Below are positions 33,302-41,211 of a stretch of 50,674 bases of DNA, in pieces. Position 1 is the stretch's first letter. The number at the start of each line of letters is the position of its first letter. Source of the DNA: Bacteroidota bacterium (lineage in GTDB: Bacteria > Bacteroidota > Bacteroidia > UKL13-3); NCBI GenBank assembly GCA_027484685.1, contig JAIXSO010000065.1, positions 1 to 50,674 on the forward strand. Direction: 5' to 3'. The translations under genes and the position numbers were made by a program. Below the pieces are notes generated by a model. That model was not told the origin of the DNA and did not search any database. It worked only from the letters and a program-made list of their open reading frames with translations.

Positions 33302-33514
33302 ATAAAAAGTTGATGTTTTTTTAGTAAATAATATTTTGCAAAATAATGAAATTATTGCATCTGAAAATGAATAAAATCTAATATTTTAAACTGCCAATTA
33401 GCTAAAACTAATCCAATTCTTATTTTTTTGACTTTTTGGCTACTTTTGGAGTGCTGTAAGTATTTTACAAGCTATAATGGCTTATATAAAATGTAATTTA
33501 TGTAATTATGCTGA
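33302..33514. other. Noncoding interval upstream of secA
   Basis: This 213-base AT-rich interval lies between the secA start and the stop of the co-oriented 3-hydroxyacyl-CoA dehydrogenase gene. It must hold the secA promoter and leader. On the minus strand TTATTTTG (complement of 33339-33346) is a one-mismatch -7 element, without a clear -33 partner. I see no gene here and no strong hairpin. Confidence 0.3.
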
Positions 33515-34363
33515 TTAGTATTCGTAAAATCCTTTGCCCGTTTTGCGGCCATGCAGTCCTGCGTCTACCTTTTGTTGTTGAATTCTGTTTGGTCTAAACT
33601 TACTATCTTGGTTAAATAAATTATACATAGAAGTAGTAACTGATAAATTGGTATCAACTCCAATTAAGTCCATTAATTTAAACGGCCCCATTTTAAAACC
33701 AGAACTTTCCAATAAAGCGTCAATATCTTCCAATGGAGCTACTTGTTCTTCTAAAATTTTCAAACCTTCTACATAATAATGCCTAGCTACTCTGTTTACT
33801 ATAAAACCTGGAGCATCTGCTGCTATTACGCAAGTTTTTCCCATGCTTTCAATTAATGCTTTGCAATGCAATGCTACTTGTTTATTGCTTTGCGCACCAA
33901 TAATTATTTCAACCAATTTCATAATAGGAGCAGGGTTGAAAAAATGAATTCCAATTACCCTTTCTGGGTTAGGAATTTTAGCAGCTATTTGAGTAATAGG
34001 AATAGAAGATGTATTACTTGCTAAAACACAATCAGGAGTGTTAATGGCTGCTACTTTATTAAAGAAATCGTGTTTAATATCAAGGCGTTCAATAACGGCT
34101 TCAATAATTAAATCGGCAATAACTTGGTCAATATCGTTGGTAAAAGTTAACAATGCCAAGGTAGCTTCTTTCTTTTCAGCAGTAAGTTTATTTTTGTCAA
34201 CCAAAAACTGTAAACCTTTATCAATACTTTGTTTAGCCTTGTCTAAAACGTTTTGGTTTATATCAAACAAAATAGTTTTAAAACCAGCATTGGCAGTAAC
34301 TTGCGCTATACCTGCGCCCATGGTTCCAGCACCAGCTATGGCAATTGTTTTTATTTCTTTCAT
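33515..34363 (-). CDS. 3-hydroxybutyryl-CoA (3-hydroxyacyl-CoA) dehydrogenase
   Basis: The 282-residue cytoplasmic enzyme should oxidise or reduce the 3-hydroxyl/3-keto group of a short acyl-CoA with NAD(H). The Rossmann fingerprint GAGTMGAGIAQ starts at residue 11. Ser119 in SNTSS and His140 in GIHFFNPAPIMKLVEII fit the catalytic positions of the 3-hydroxyacyl-CoA dehydrogenase family. The C-terminal half includes DAPGFIVNRV and GPFKLMDLIGVDTN. The length equals the single-function form (Hbd/PaaH type), not the fused FadB type. It follows the E1 gene by 15 bases, so both may be in one operon for acyl-CoA metabolism. Confidence 0.92.
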   Translation of the reverse strand: MKEIKTIAIAGAGTMGAGIAQVTANAGFKTILFDINQNVLDKAKQSIDKGLQFLVDKNKLTAEKKEATLALLTFTNDIDQVIADLIIEAVIERLDIKHDFFNKVAAINTPDCVLASNTSSIPITQIAAKIPNPERVIGIHFFNPAPIMKLVEIIIGAQSNKQVALHCKALIESMGKTCVIAADAPGFIVNRVARHYYVEGLKILEEQVAPLEDIDALLESSGFKMGPFKLMDLIGVDTNLSVTTSMYNLFNQDSKFRPNRIQQQKVDAGLHGRKTGKGFYEY

Positions 34364-34378
34364 TAAAATAGGTTTTTG

Positions 34379-36397
34379 TTAAAAGTTTAACAAATTATCT
34401 AAATCGGTTTTAAAACGTTCTTTAGGTAAAAAGTTTTGCTCTAATTCTATATTGAAAGGAACGGGAGTATCTAAACTGCCTGTTCTTACTACTGGTGCAT
34501 CTAAATATTGGAAACAATATTGAGCAATATGCGCAGCTATTTCAGCACCAATTCCACCTGTTAAAGTATCTTCGTGTAGTACAATTGCTTTTCCTGTTTT
34601 CTTCACACTTTTTTCTACCGCAGCTTTATCCCAAGGTAATAAAGTTCTTAAGTCAATGATGTCGGCATCAATATTGTTTTCAGTGCAATGTTTTAATGCC
34701 CAATGAACGCCAGCACCATAAGTTATAATTGAAACTTCTTCGCCTTCGCGAGCTATTCTGGCTGGTCCAATTTCCATCATGTAATAATCGTCAAAAACTT
34801 CTTCTTCTAATTCTACATTACGGTATAAATTTTTATGTTCAAAAAATAGCACTGGATTTGGGTCGTTAATGGCAGCGGTTAATAAACCTTTGGCATCGCT
34901 TGGAGTTGATGGATAAACAATTTTTAAACCTGGAACATGGAAAAACCATGCTTCGTTACTTTGTGAGTGGAAAGGTCCAGCGCCCATTCCAGCACCAGTT
35001 GGCATCCTAACTACTACATCCGCTTGTTGCCCCCAACGGTAGTAACTTTTAGCTAAATTATTTACAATTTGATTAAATCCAACACTTACAAAATCGGCAA
35101 ATTGCATTTCTACCATTGCCTTCATTTTTTTAATGGCTAAGCCATATCCAGCACCTAAAATAGCACTTTCGCATAGTGGCGTATTTCTTACACGGTCTTT
35201 ACCAAATTGTTCTACAAAACCTTGTGTAATTTTAAATACACCACCATAATCGGCTATGTCTTGACCCATTAACACCAAGTTATCGTGCTTTTCCATGCTT
35301 TGGCGCAAACCATCGCTAATGGCATCTACCAAACGTTTTTTTGATTTATTTTGGCTTGCAGGTGGTGTAACCACGTGTTGTAAACTTTCAAAATTACTGC
35401 TAACAGCTAGTTCAATTGGCTTATATACATCGGCTAGTTCAGTATCAGTGCTTACTATTACTTCAGGCTCATTAAGTACTTCTTCTACACCTAAATCTAT
35501 TTCCGATTTTATTTCCGCTCTTATTTCGTTTATTAAATCGTAAGTTAAAACTTGTTGTTCTAATAAATAACGCTCGTAATTAACTACGGGATCTTTTTTA
35601 CCCCAAATTTCAAATAATTCTTGCGGAACATATTTTACTCCCGAAGCTTCTTCATGGCCGCGCATTCTAAAAGTAATACACTCTAATAAAATTGGACGAG
35701 GATTTTTTCTGATTGATTCAGCTAAACCGCTAATGGTATCGTACACTTCTAAAATGTTATTTCCATCTATTCGGTAGGCTTCCATTCCGTAGCCAATACC
35801 TTTATCAACAAAACTTTTAAATTTAAATTGTTCATTGCTTGGTGTGGAAAGTCCGTAACCATTGTTTTCAATTAAAAATATTACAGGCAAACTCCAAACC
35901 GCGGCAGTATTTAAAGCTTCGTGAAAATCGCCTTCGCTTGCGCCACCATCGCCACTAAAAACTACAGTTACTTTTTTTTCTTTTTGTAATTTATTTGCTA
36001 GCGCAATACCATCGGCTACACCAAGCATGGCACCCAGGTGCGAAATCATTCCAACTATATGGTACTCGTTGGTTCCAAAATGAAAAGAACGCTCGCGGCC
36101 TTTGCTAAAACCGTTTGCTTTTCCTTGCCATTGGCTAAATAATTTATTAAAGGGCATGTTACGGCCGGTAAATACACCTAAATTGCGGTGTAAAGGTAAA
36201 ATATACTCATCGTTATGAAGTGCTTTAACGCAGCCCACACTTATAGCTTCTTGGCCAATTCCACTAAACCATTTACTTACTTTACCCTGACGAAGTAAAA
36301 TCAACATTTTTTCTTCAATCATTCTGGGTTTTAAAATGGTTTTGTATAAATCAATTAAAACTTCGTTGCTATAATTTTTACGGTTATATTGTAACAT
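34379..36397 (-). CDS. Fused E1 alpha/beta 2-oxoacid dehydrogenase (branched-chain type)
   Basis: The 672-residue protein joins an E1 alpha half and an E1 beta half in one chain. The alpha half holds the thiamine diphosphate motif GDG...NN (149-151 to 178-179, with FSGDGGASEGDFHEALNTAA). The beta half starts near residue 355 (DAISDGLRQSMEKHDNLVLM) and includes VRNTPLCESAILG, MPTGAGMGAGPFHSQSNEAW and YPSTPSDAKGLL. It decarboxylates a 2-oxoacid and passes the acyl group to the lipoyl domain of an E2 that is not in this window. Branched-chain substrates are the likeliest, from motif resemblance. The dehydrogenase at 33515 follows closely. The fused form is common in Bacteroidetes. Confidence 0.9.
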   Translation of the reverse strand: MLQYNRKNYSNEVLIDLYKTILKPRMIEEKMLILLRQGKVSKWFSGIGQEAISVGCVKALHNDEYILPLHRNLGVFTGRNMPFNKLFSQWQGKANGFSKGRERSFHFGTNEYHIVGMISHLGAMLGVADGIALANKLQKEKKVTVVFSGDGGASEGDFHEALNTAAVWSLPVIFLIENNGYGLSTPSNEQFKFKSFVDKGIGYGMEAYRIDGNNILEVYDTISGLAESIRKNPRPILLECITFRMRGHEEASGVKYVPQELFEIWGKKDPVVNYERYLLEQQVLTYDLINEIRAEIKSEIDLGVEEVLNEPEVIVSTDTELADVYKPIELAVSSNFESLQHVVTPPASQNKSKKRLVDAISDGLRQSMEKHDNLVLMGQDIADYGGVFKITQGFVEQFGKDRVRNTPLCESAILGAGYGLAIKKMKAMVEMQFADFVSVGFNQIVNNLAKSYYRWGQQADVVVRMPTGAGMGAGPFHSQSNEAWFFHVPGLKIVYPSTPSDAKGLLTAAINDPNPVLFFEHKNLYRNVELEEEVFDDYYMMEIGPARIAREGEEVSIITYGAGVHWALKHCTENNIDADIIDLRTLLPWDKAAVEKSVKKTGKAIVLHEDTLTGGIGAEIAAHIAQYCFQYLDAPVVRTGSLDTPVPFNIELEQNFLPKERFKTDLDNLLNF

Positions 36398-36519
36398 ACT
36401 TTTATGGTTTACTAAAGTGCGGGCGAAAATAGTAATAATGTTTTATTTGAAGGTATAAAATTTATTATGTTTTTAAAGGTTTGAAATGCTCTGAAATAAT
36501 GTATAATAATGAATTTGAT

Positions 36520-36527
36520 TATATTTG
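36520..36527 (+). promoter_or_regulatory. -7 element before the 71-residue gene
   Basis: TATATTTG matches TAnnTTTG fully but lies only 4 bases before the ATG at 36532. No matched -33 TTG is visible. If real, the transcript would begin almost at the start codon. Confidence 0.3.
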
Positions 36528-36531
36528 AAAC

Positions 36532-36747
36532 ATGTTAAACGAGTTTGATTTTAAATTGGATAGAGCTGTTTTTAAACATCAGTCGATTGAGGAAGCAGAC
36601 AAGAATACTAACTATTGGCTTTCCAAAACTCCTGAAGAAAGGTTAGCCGCGAGCTTTTATTTAAACAGTATTGCTTATAATTTTGATATAAATAATCCTC
36701 CAAAAATGGATAAAACTGTTTTTAGTATGAGAAAGCATAAAATTTAA
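36532..36747 (+). CDS. Small conserved-looking protein, unknown function
   Basis: The 71-residue protein reads LDRAVFKHQSIEEADKNTNY, then WLSKTPEERLAASFYLNSIA, then PPKMDKTVFSMRKHKI. The last motif, a charged helix with a Trp and the Asp-Lys-Thr-Val-Phe end, resembles small proteins that I recall next to nucleotidyltransferase-type toxins in Bacteroidetes, but no toxin partner is present here, so this is only a memory-based comparison. It lies between the divergent E1 gene and miaA, 22 bases before the miaA start. Confidence 0.6.
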   Translation: MLNEFDFKLDRAVFKHQSIEEADKNTNYWLSKTPEERLAASFYLNSIAYNFDINNPPKMDKTVFSMRKHKI

Positions 36748-36769
36748 TGGGAAATATCTCGCTAAAAAA

Positions 36770-37687
36770 TTGAATCAAACCTACAACTCCATTATTATAA
36801 CTGGCCCCACTGCTAGTGGCAAAACAGCCTTGGCTGTTAGGTTAGCTGCAGCCTTAAATGGAGCCATCATCAGTGCCGATTCCAGACAAGTTTATAAAAA
36901 TTTAAATATAGGAACCGGAAAGGATTTATTTGAATATGAGATAAATGGAACAAAAATCCCTTATTATTTAATTGATGTGGCAGAGGTTGATACGCATTTT
37001 CATTTACACAATTATATAACACATTTTTTTGACGCATTTAAAACCATTGAAAGCCAACAAAAACTGCCAATAATCTGTGGTGGAACTGGATTGTATCTAG
37101 ATGCTGTTTTAAAAAAGTTAGAGTTAGCTGCCGTTCCAAATAATTTAGCATTAAGGAACCAAATTGAAAATTTGGATAAAGAGGAGTTGATTGAAAAGTT
37201 GAACAGTTATGTAACTAAACCTGAAAAAGCTGATTTAAGCAGCCATAAACGTTTGGTTAGGGCTGTAGAAATTGCTGAATATTTGAATAATACCAATATT
37301 CCCAAAGTGCCGTTTGTTGATTTAAACCCAATTATTTTTGCGTTAGATTTACCTACCGAACTGCGTAGAAACAAAATTACAGCAAGGCTAAAACACCGAC
37401 TTGAAAATGGCATGATTGAAGAAGTACAACAATTATTGCAAAGCGGAATTAGCCATGAGCGACTGCAATTTTTAGGACTTGAATACCAATATATTTCCAA
37501 GTATTTGTTGAATGAAATTTCGTTTGATGAAATGTTTTTAAGATTAGAAACCGCCATTCATCAATATGCCAAGCGCCAAATGACTTGGTTTAGAAAAATG
37601 GAACACGAACAAAAAAAAATCCATTGGCTTGATGCTACAAAGGATGTAGAAAATAATTTACTAGAAATCTTCCTAAAGTTAAAGTAA
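36770..37687 (+). CDS. miaA: tRNA dimethylallyltransferase MiaA
   Basis: MiaA attaches an isopentenyl group to A37 of tRNAs that read codons beginning with U. The P-loop GPTASGKT is at residues 12-19, ADSRQVYKNLNIGTGKD follows, and ICGGTGLYLDAVL and LGLEYQYISKYL come later. YAKRQMTWFRKMEHEQ gives the C-terminal helix. The 305-residue length is normal. In-frame stops upstream and the close P-loop indicate that translation begins at the TTG at 36770. It is probably co-transcribed with the 71-residue gene. Confidence 0.95.
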   Translation: MNQTYNSIIITGPTASGKTALAVRLAAALNGAIISADSRQVYKNLNIGTGKDLFEYEINGTKIPYYLIDVAEVDTHFHLHNYITHFFDAFKTIESQQKLPIICGGTGLYLDAVLKKLELAAVPNNLALRNQIENLDKEELIEKLNSYVTKPEKADLSSHKRLVRAVEIAEYLNNTNIPKVPFVDLNPIIFALDLPTELRRNKITARLKHRLENGMIEEVQQLLQSGISHERLQFLGLEYQYISKYLLNEISFDEMFLRLETAIHQYAKRQMTWFRKMEHEQKKIHWLDATKDVENNLLEIFLKLK

Positions 37688-37754
37688 TGATAATTTCTTT
37701 GCAACCAATATTTTTAATACAATGACTTGTGATTAGCTTTAAATTTAATGTAAT

Positions 37755-39017
37755 ATGAAAAAAACGTTTACAGTAATTATTAGTTTTTTGCTTTTAAGCA
37801 ATTTGAATGCACAATGGATTAATTCGGAATTTCCGTTGGATAAGGATCTAAATAGAATATTTTATACGAGTGATAAAAAGTTATGGGGTTATGGTGGTTC
37901 TCCTAATATATATCTTTTAAATAGTTATGACGGAGGTAATTCATATACATTTAATAATATCACATTTAGAACAATTAGTTCATTTTCTCCAATTACCGAT
38001 AAAACCGCATTTTTGATTGGTTCAACCGCTTCAATTGGAACAAGTATTTTTAAAAGTGATGATGGTGGTGCTACTTGGAGTGCTTTGTCGAAAACCCCAG
38101 ATAGTATTTTTTATAATTCTACCCCATCACTAATAGTATTTGATAGTGTAAATTTATGTCTTTTCAGTAGGAGATTAAGTAATAGTTGTAATGAAATTTA
38201 TACCTCAAATGATGCTGGATTAAATTGGGTAAGAAGTAGTTGTGATAGTTTAGTTGGAATTCCAAATCAATTGGATAGAATTCCAAATTTAGTAAGTAAA
38301 ATAGGTAATAAAGCAGTAATTACTCTTGGAGATTGTATTTATAAACTTCATAATAATGGGACTTCTTGTAAAATTGAACCTTATTTAACCAAATTTACTT
38401 ACTTAACATTTATTGATAGCATAAATGTAGTAGGATTTAAAACTTATACAAAAATCCCTTATGATTATTCAACTATTCATTTTAGTTCAAATGGAGGTGC
38501 TGATTGGGATAGTTTACCGCAAACATTTAAAGATATAGTTACTATTTCATTTGCTAAAAGTTTTGATAAAGATAAAAGTGGATACCTCATTGCTGGAACC
38601 AGCCAAGGAGCTATTTATAGTTCTGATAAAGGTAGAACTTGGAAGAACTTTGATTATTCACCTCATAAGTTTCTTACATTTTATGATAGAAATAATGGTT
38701 TAAGTTATTCTCCTAGAAATAATGGTGGTTTGGGGTTGAGATTATTTACTGGTGAGTTTTTGAATATAAATAGGTCACCATCCCCACTTGCAATTTCTGT
38801 ATTTCCAAATCCAACGCAAAATATATTAAATATCAATATTGAGGATGATATTTTGAAAAAAACAATTGGCATACAAGTGGTGTCAGTTAACGGACAGGTT
38901 TTTAACTTGCTTGGCATAAACAAAACAATAGATATTAGTTATTTGAAACAAGGAGTTTATTGCTTAGTAATAAACTCAGAAAAAGGAGTTTATAAAATAA
39001 ATTTTGTTAAAGAGTAG
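37755..39017 (+). CDS. T9SS-sorted protein with BNR/Ycf48-like repeats
   Basis: The 420-residue protein has a signal peptide (to about residue 20, ending LLSNLNAQ). It has recurring Ser-x-Asp-x-Gly-x-Thr-Trp motifs: SDDGGATWSAL, SNDAGLNWVRS, SSNGGADWDSL and SSDKGRTWKNF. These are the BNR/sialidase-type or Ycf48-like repeats of a beta-propeller. The C-terminus is a type IX sorting domain (ISVFPNPTQNILNINIEDD through GVYCLVINSEKGVYKINFV). It is therefore probably exported to the cell surface; a true sialidase function is not supported, because the catalytic residues are not evident. Confidence 0.85.
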   Translation: MKKTFTVIISFLLLSNLNAQWINSEFPLDKDLNRIFYTSDKKLWGYGGSPNIYLLNSYDGGNSYTFNNITFRTISSFSPITDKTAFLIGSTASIGTSIFKSDDGGATWSALSKTPDSIFYNSTPSLIVFDSVNLCLFSRRLSNSCNEIYTSNDAGLNWVRSSCDSLVGIPNQLDRIPNLVSKIGNKAVITLGDCIYKLHNNGTSCKIEPYLTKFTYLTFIDSINVVGFKTYTKIPYDYSTIHFSSNGGADWDSLPQTFKDIVTISFAKSFDKDKSGYLIAGTSQGAIYSSDKGRTWKNFDYSPHKFLTFYDRNNGLSYSPRNNGGLGLRLFTGEFLNINRSPSPLAISVFPNPTQNILNINIEDDILKKTIGIQVVSVNGQVFNLLGINKTIDISYLKQGVYCLVINSEKGVYKINFVKE

Positions 39018-39037
39018 TAAATTTTACTACTCTTTAA
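39007..39037. terminator. 31-bp palindrome spanning two convergent stop codons
   Basis: Two perfect 15-base arms (39007-39021 and 39023-39037) surround one base. The left arm includes the TAG of the BNR protein gene (39015-39017), and the right arm includes the stop of the cyclophilin gene (complement of 39034-39036). As a hairpin it could end transcription from both sides. It has no T-run of its own, so strength is uncertain. Confidence 0.75.
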
Positions 39038-39687
39038 GGCACAAAATTGTATTCGTCTTTTAGTTGTTGTAAGGTTTTGGTCAGCACATTTACATCCATT
39101 TTTATATCGGTGTTTGGTCTGTTATTGCTGGCATTTTGTGGTTGTTTTACAATAACAGCAGCCACATCCATTCCTTTAATTATTCTACCAAAAACAGTGT
39201 AATTTCCATTTAAAAAGGCTGTCCCTGCTGTTGGTAATACTATGTAAAACTGTGAACCGCTTGATGCTTTAGTTGGGTTTTGTGCATCTCCAAGCCTTGC
39301 TGCACCAACTGCACCGAAAGTATGCAAAAGTTTTTTATTGCTAGAGTCAATTTCGGCAGGAATGGTAAAACCTGGCCCCCCTGAACCATCGTTAGTGATA
39401 TCAGCATCTTTGGAGTTTGGGTCGCCACCTTGAATTACAAAATTACTTACGCAACGGTGAAAAGTAGTGTTGTCAAAAAAATTGGTATCAGCTAGTGCTA
39501 AAAAGTTGGCTCGGTGTAAAGGAGTTTCTTTATAAAGCCACATATACATGCTACCAAAACTGGTTTTTATTTCAATAACTTTCTCTTTGGTAGTGGTGTC
39601 GGCATTATTGGTAGTGGTTTTGGTTTCTTCTTTTGAACAGCCAAATAACAAAGTGGCGCTTAAACAAATAGCTAAAAAATATTTCAT
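39034..39687 (-). CDS. Cyclophilin-type peptidyl-prolyl isomerase lipoprotein
   Basis: A start at 39744 is possible, but it would put 19 residues ahead of a good lipoprotein signal. The start at 39687 (MKYFLAICLSATLLFGCSK) gives about 217 residues and a lipobox LLFGC. The catalytic domain of the cyclophilin family follows: FGSMYMWLYKETPLHRANFL, TTFHRCVSNFVIQGGDPNS and GSQFYIVLPTAGTAFLNGNY. It probably catalyses proline cis/trans isomerisation in folding at the periplasmic or outer membrane face. A TATATTTG element (complement of 39706-39713) lies 18 bases before the chosen start. A Thr/Lys-rich linker separates the lipobox from the domain. Confidence 0.9.
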   Translation of the reverse strand: MKYFLAICLSATLLFGCSKEETKTTTNNADTTTKEKVIEIKTSFGSMYMWLYKETPLHRANFLALADTNFFDNTTFHRCVSNFVIQGGDPNSKDADITNDGSGGPGFTIPAEIDSSNKKLLHTFGAVGAARLGDAQNPTKASSGSQFYIVLPTAGTAFLNGNYTVFGRIIKGMDVAAVIVKQPQNASNNRPNTDIKMDVNVLTKTLQQLKDEYNFVP

Positions 39688-39761
39688 ACAAGTTTTATTA
39701 TTTAACAAATATATAATACCAATTGTATTTATAAAATAGTCCAAAACTATTTTGAAAATTA

Positions 39762-39777
39762 TTCCGATAAATCGGAA
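39762..39777. repeat. 7-2-7 palindrome (intergenic)
   Basis: TTCCGAT-AA-ATCGGAA has 7-base perfect arms and a 2-base centre, the same form as the element at 15117-15132, from which it differs by one base pair per arm and in the centre. Confidence 0.55.
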
Positions 39778-39779
39778 GT

Positions 39780-39832
39780 TAATGCCGCTCTCATTAAATT
39801 ATTGGACTAAAAAGAATTTATAAGCGGCATAA
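39780..39832 (-). repeat. GCGGCAT hairpin element, copy A
   Basis: The arms are ATGCCGCT and AGCGGCAT (perfect 8-base inverted repeat, 39782-39789 and 39823-39830). Read on the minus strand, the loop carries TTTAGTCCAAT. A second element with the same arm-loop arrangement lies at 42477-42526 on the plus strand. Confidence 0.55.
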
Positions 39833-39969
39833 TTCACAACGAAAGTTTTACTTATTTTTTCTATTCATTTTGCGGCAGCAAATATTTTTTTCAAATACTT
39901 TAAAATAAGTGTATTTTGCAAATCAAATAAAAATAAGAGTCATACTATAAAGTATTGATATTCATTTAA

Positions 39970-41067
39970 ATGGAAAGAAATAAGAATAATTATGCCATTA
40001 TTATGGCAGGTGGAGTGGGAAGCCGTTTTTGGCCAGCTAGCAGAAGCTCTTATCCAAAACAATTTTTAGATATTTTAGGAACGGGTAAAACCTTAATGCA
40101 ACAAACTTACGATAGGTTTTTAAAAGCATTTTTGCCTGAAAATATATTTATAGTTACCAATGCAGCCTATATTTCCTTGGTAAAAGAGCAGTTGCCTCAT
40201 ATGCCCGAAGATAGAATTTTGGGTGAACCAACTGCCAAAAATACTGCTGCATGTATAGCTTATGCTAGTGCTAAAATTCATAAATTGAATACGCATGCTG
40301 CGTGTATTGTTGCGCCAAGCGATCATTTAATTTTAGATGAAGAAAAGTTTTTGGGTTATGTGGAACAAGCTATGAATTATGCCCATAAAAATCCATCTTT
40401 GGTTACTTTGGGAATTAGGCCAAGTCGCCCTGATACTGGCTATGGTTATATTCAGTTTATTGAAGAAACAGTGGTAGCCGATATTCATAAAGTGAAAACA
40501 TTTACCGAAAAACCAACATTAGAAATTGCTAAAACATTTATTGAAAGTGGCGATTTCTTATGGAACGCAGGTATTTTTATTTGGTCAATTTCTTCTATCA
40601 AAAAAGCATTTAAACAACATTTGCCTGAGCAGTACGATATTTTTGAAAATGCTGCCCAAAGTTTATTTACCGAAAATGAAGCTGAAACCATCAGGGCTTT
40701 TTACGAGCAATGCCGCAGTATTAGTATAGATTACGGCATTATGGAAAAAGCTGATAATGTGTTTGTTATTCCTAGTGAGTTTGGTTGGAGCGATTTAGGA
40801 ACTTGGACCTCATTGTACGAAATATCACCAAAAGACGAGAATGAGAATGCAGTAAAAGGCAAAAATGTTTTCTTGTACAATGTAGATGGCTGTTTGGTAA
40901 ATAAAGCTGAAACTTTAGGTAATAAAATAATTGCGATTAAATCGGTTAAGGATTTAATTATAGTTGATACACCCGATGTGCTTTTGATTTGCGATAAAAA
41001 CCAAGAACAAGAGGTAAAACAAATAGCTACTGATATAAAAATTAAGTTTAACGAAAAATATTCGTAA
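39970..41067 (+). CDS. Mannose-1-phosphate guanylyltransferase
   Basis: The 365-residue enzyme makes GDP-mannose from mannose-1-phosphate and GTP. It starts AIIMAGGVGSRFWPASRSSYPKQF (read in two parts: the G-x-G-x-R loop and the PKQF lysine). It continues with GEPTAKNTAACIAYAS, VAPSDHLI, FTEKP and FLWNAGIFIWS. SIDYGIMEKAD and EFGWSDLGTW are typical of the GMP family. The C-terminal cupin isomerase domain seen in bifunctional enzymes is absent. GDP-mannose feeds the surface glycans implied by the rest of the window. A strong terminator follows at 41096-41157. Confidence 0.93.
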   Translation: MERNKNNYAIIMAGGVGSRFWPASRSSYPKQFLDILGTGKTLMQQTYDRFLKAFLPENIFIVTNAAYISLVKEQLPHMPEDRILGEPTAKNTAACIAYASAKIHKLNTHAACIVAPSDHLILDEEKFLGYVEQAMNYAHKNPSLVTLGIRPSRPDTGYGYIQFIEETVVADIHKVKTFTEKPTLEIAKTFIESGDFLWNAGIFIWSISSIKKAFKQHLPEQYDIFENAAQSLFTENEAETIRAFYEQCRSISIDYGIMEKADNVFVIPSEFGWSDLGTWTSLYEISPKDENENAVKGKNVFLYNVDGCLVNKAETLGNKIIAIKSVKDLIIVDTPDVLLICDKNQEQEVKQIATDIKIKFNEKYS

Positions 41068-41095
41068 GCTCCTTTTAGTAGATAAAAAATATTTG

Positions 41096-41157
41096 AACCA
41101 CATAGCACATAAAAATATAGTGAATAAACTATGTTTCTATGTTCTATGTGGTTTTTT
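41096..41157 (+). terminator. Terminator after the guanylyltransferase gene
   Basis: The arms 41096-41111 and 41138-41153 pair over 16 bases with one mismatch, and a small inner hairpin is possible in the loop. The right arm runs into TTTTTTATTTTAT. It probably stops plus-strand transcription; the opposite gene ends at 41212. Confidence 0.85.
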
Positions 41158-41211
41158 ATTTTATAAAACATGTTTTGAATTAAGCGTGTATTTGATGCTG
41201 TAACGTTTAAA

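Larger units (their letters stand above)
39688..39969. other. Intergenic region with palindromes, between divergent genes
   Basis: This 282-base interval lies between the cyclophilin and guanylyltransferase genes. It contains TATATTTG at 39706-39713 (minus), a 7-2-7 palindrome at 39762-39777 and a GCGGCAT hairpin at 39780-39832. Nothing looks coding. The plus-strand promoter of the guanylyltransferase must also lie here, but I cannot place it. Confidence 0.6.

Noticed and set aside
37755-39017. A true sialidase for the BNR protein
   Set aside because: The repeats are present, but the catalytic Arg triad and nucleophile Tyr were not recognisable.
39688-39744. The longer form of the cyclophilin starting at 39744
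   Set aside because: The lipoprotein signal with a lipobox starts at the later Met, and a -7 element lies inside the extra stretch.
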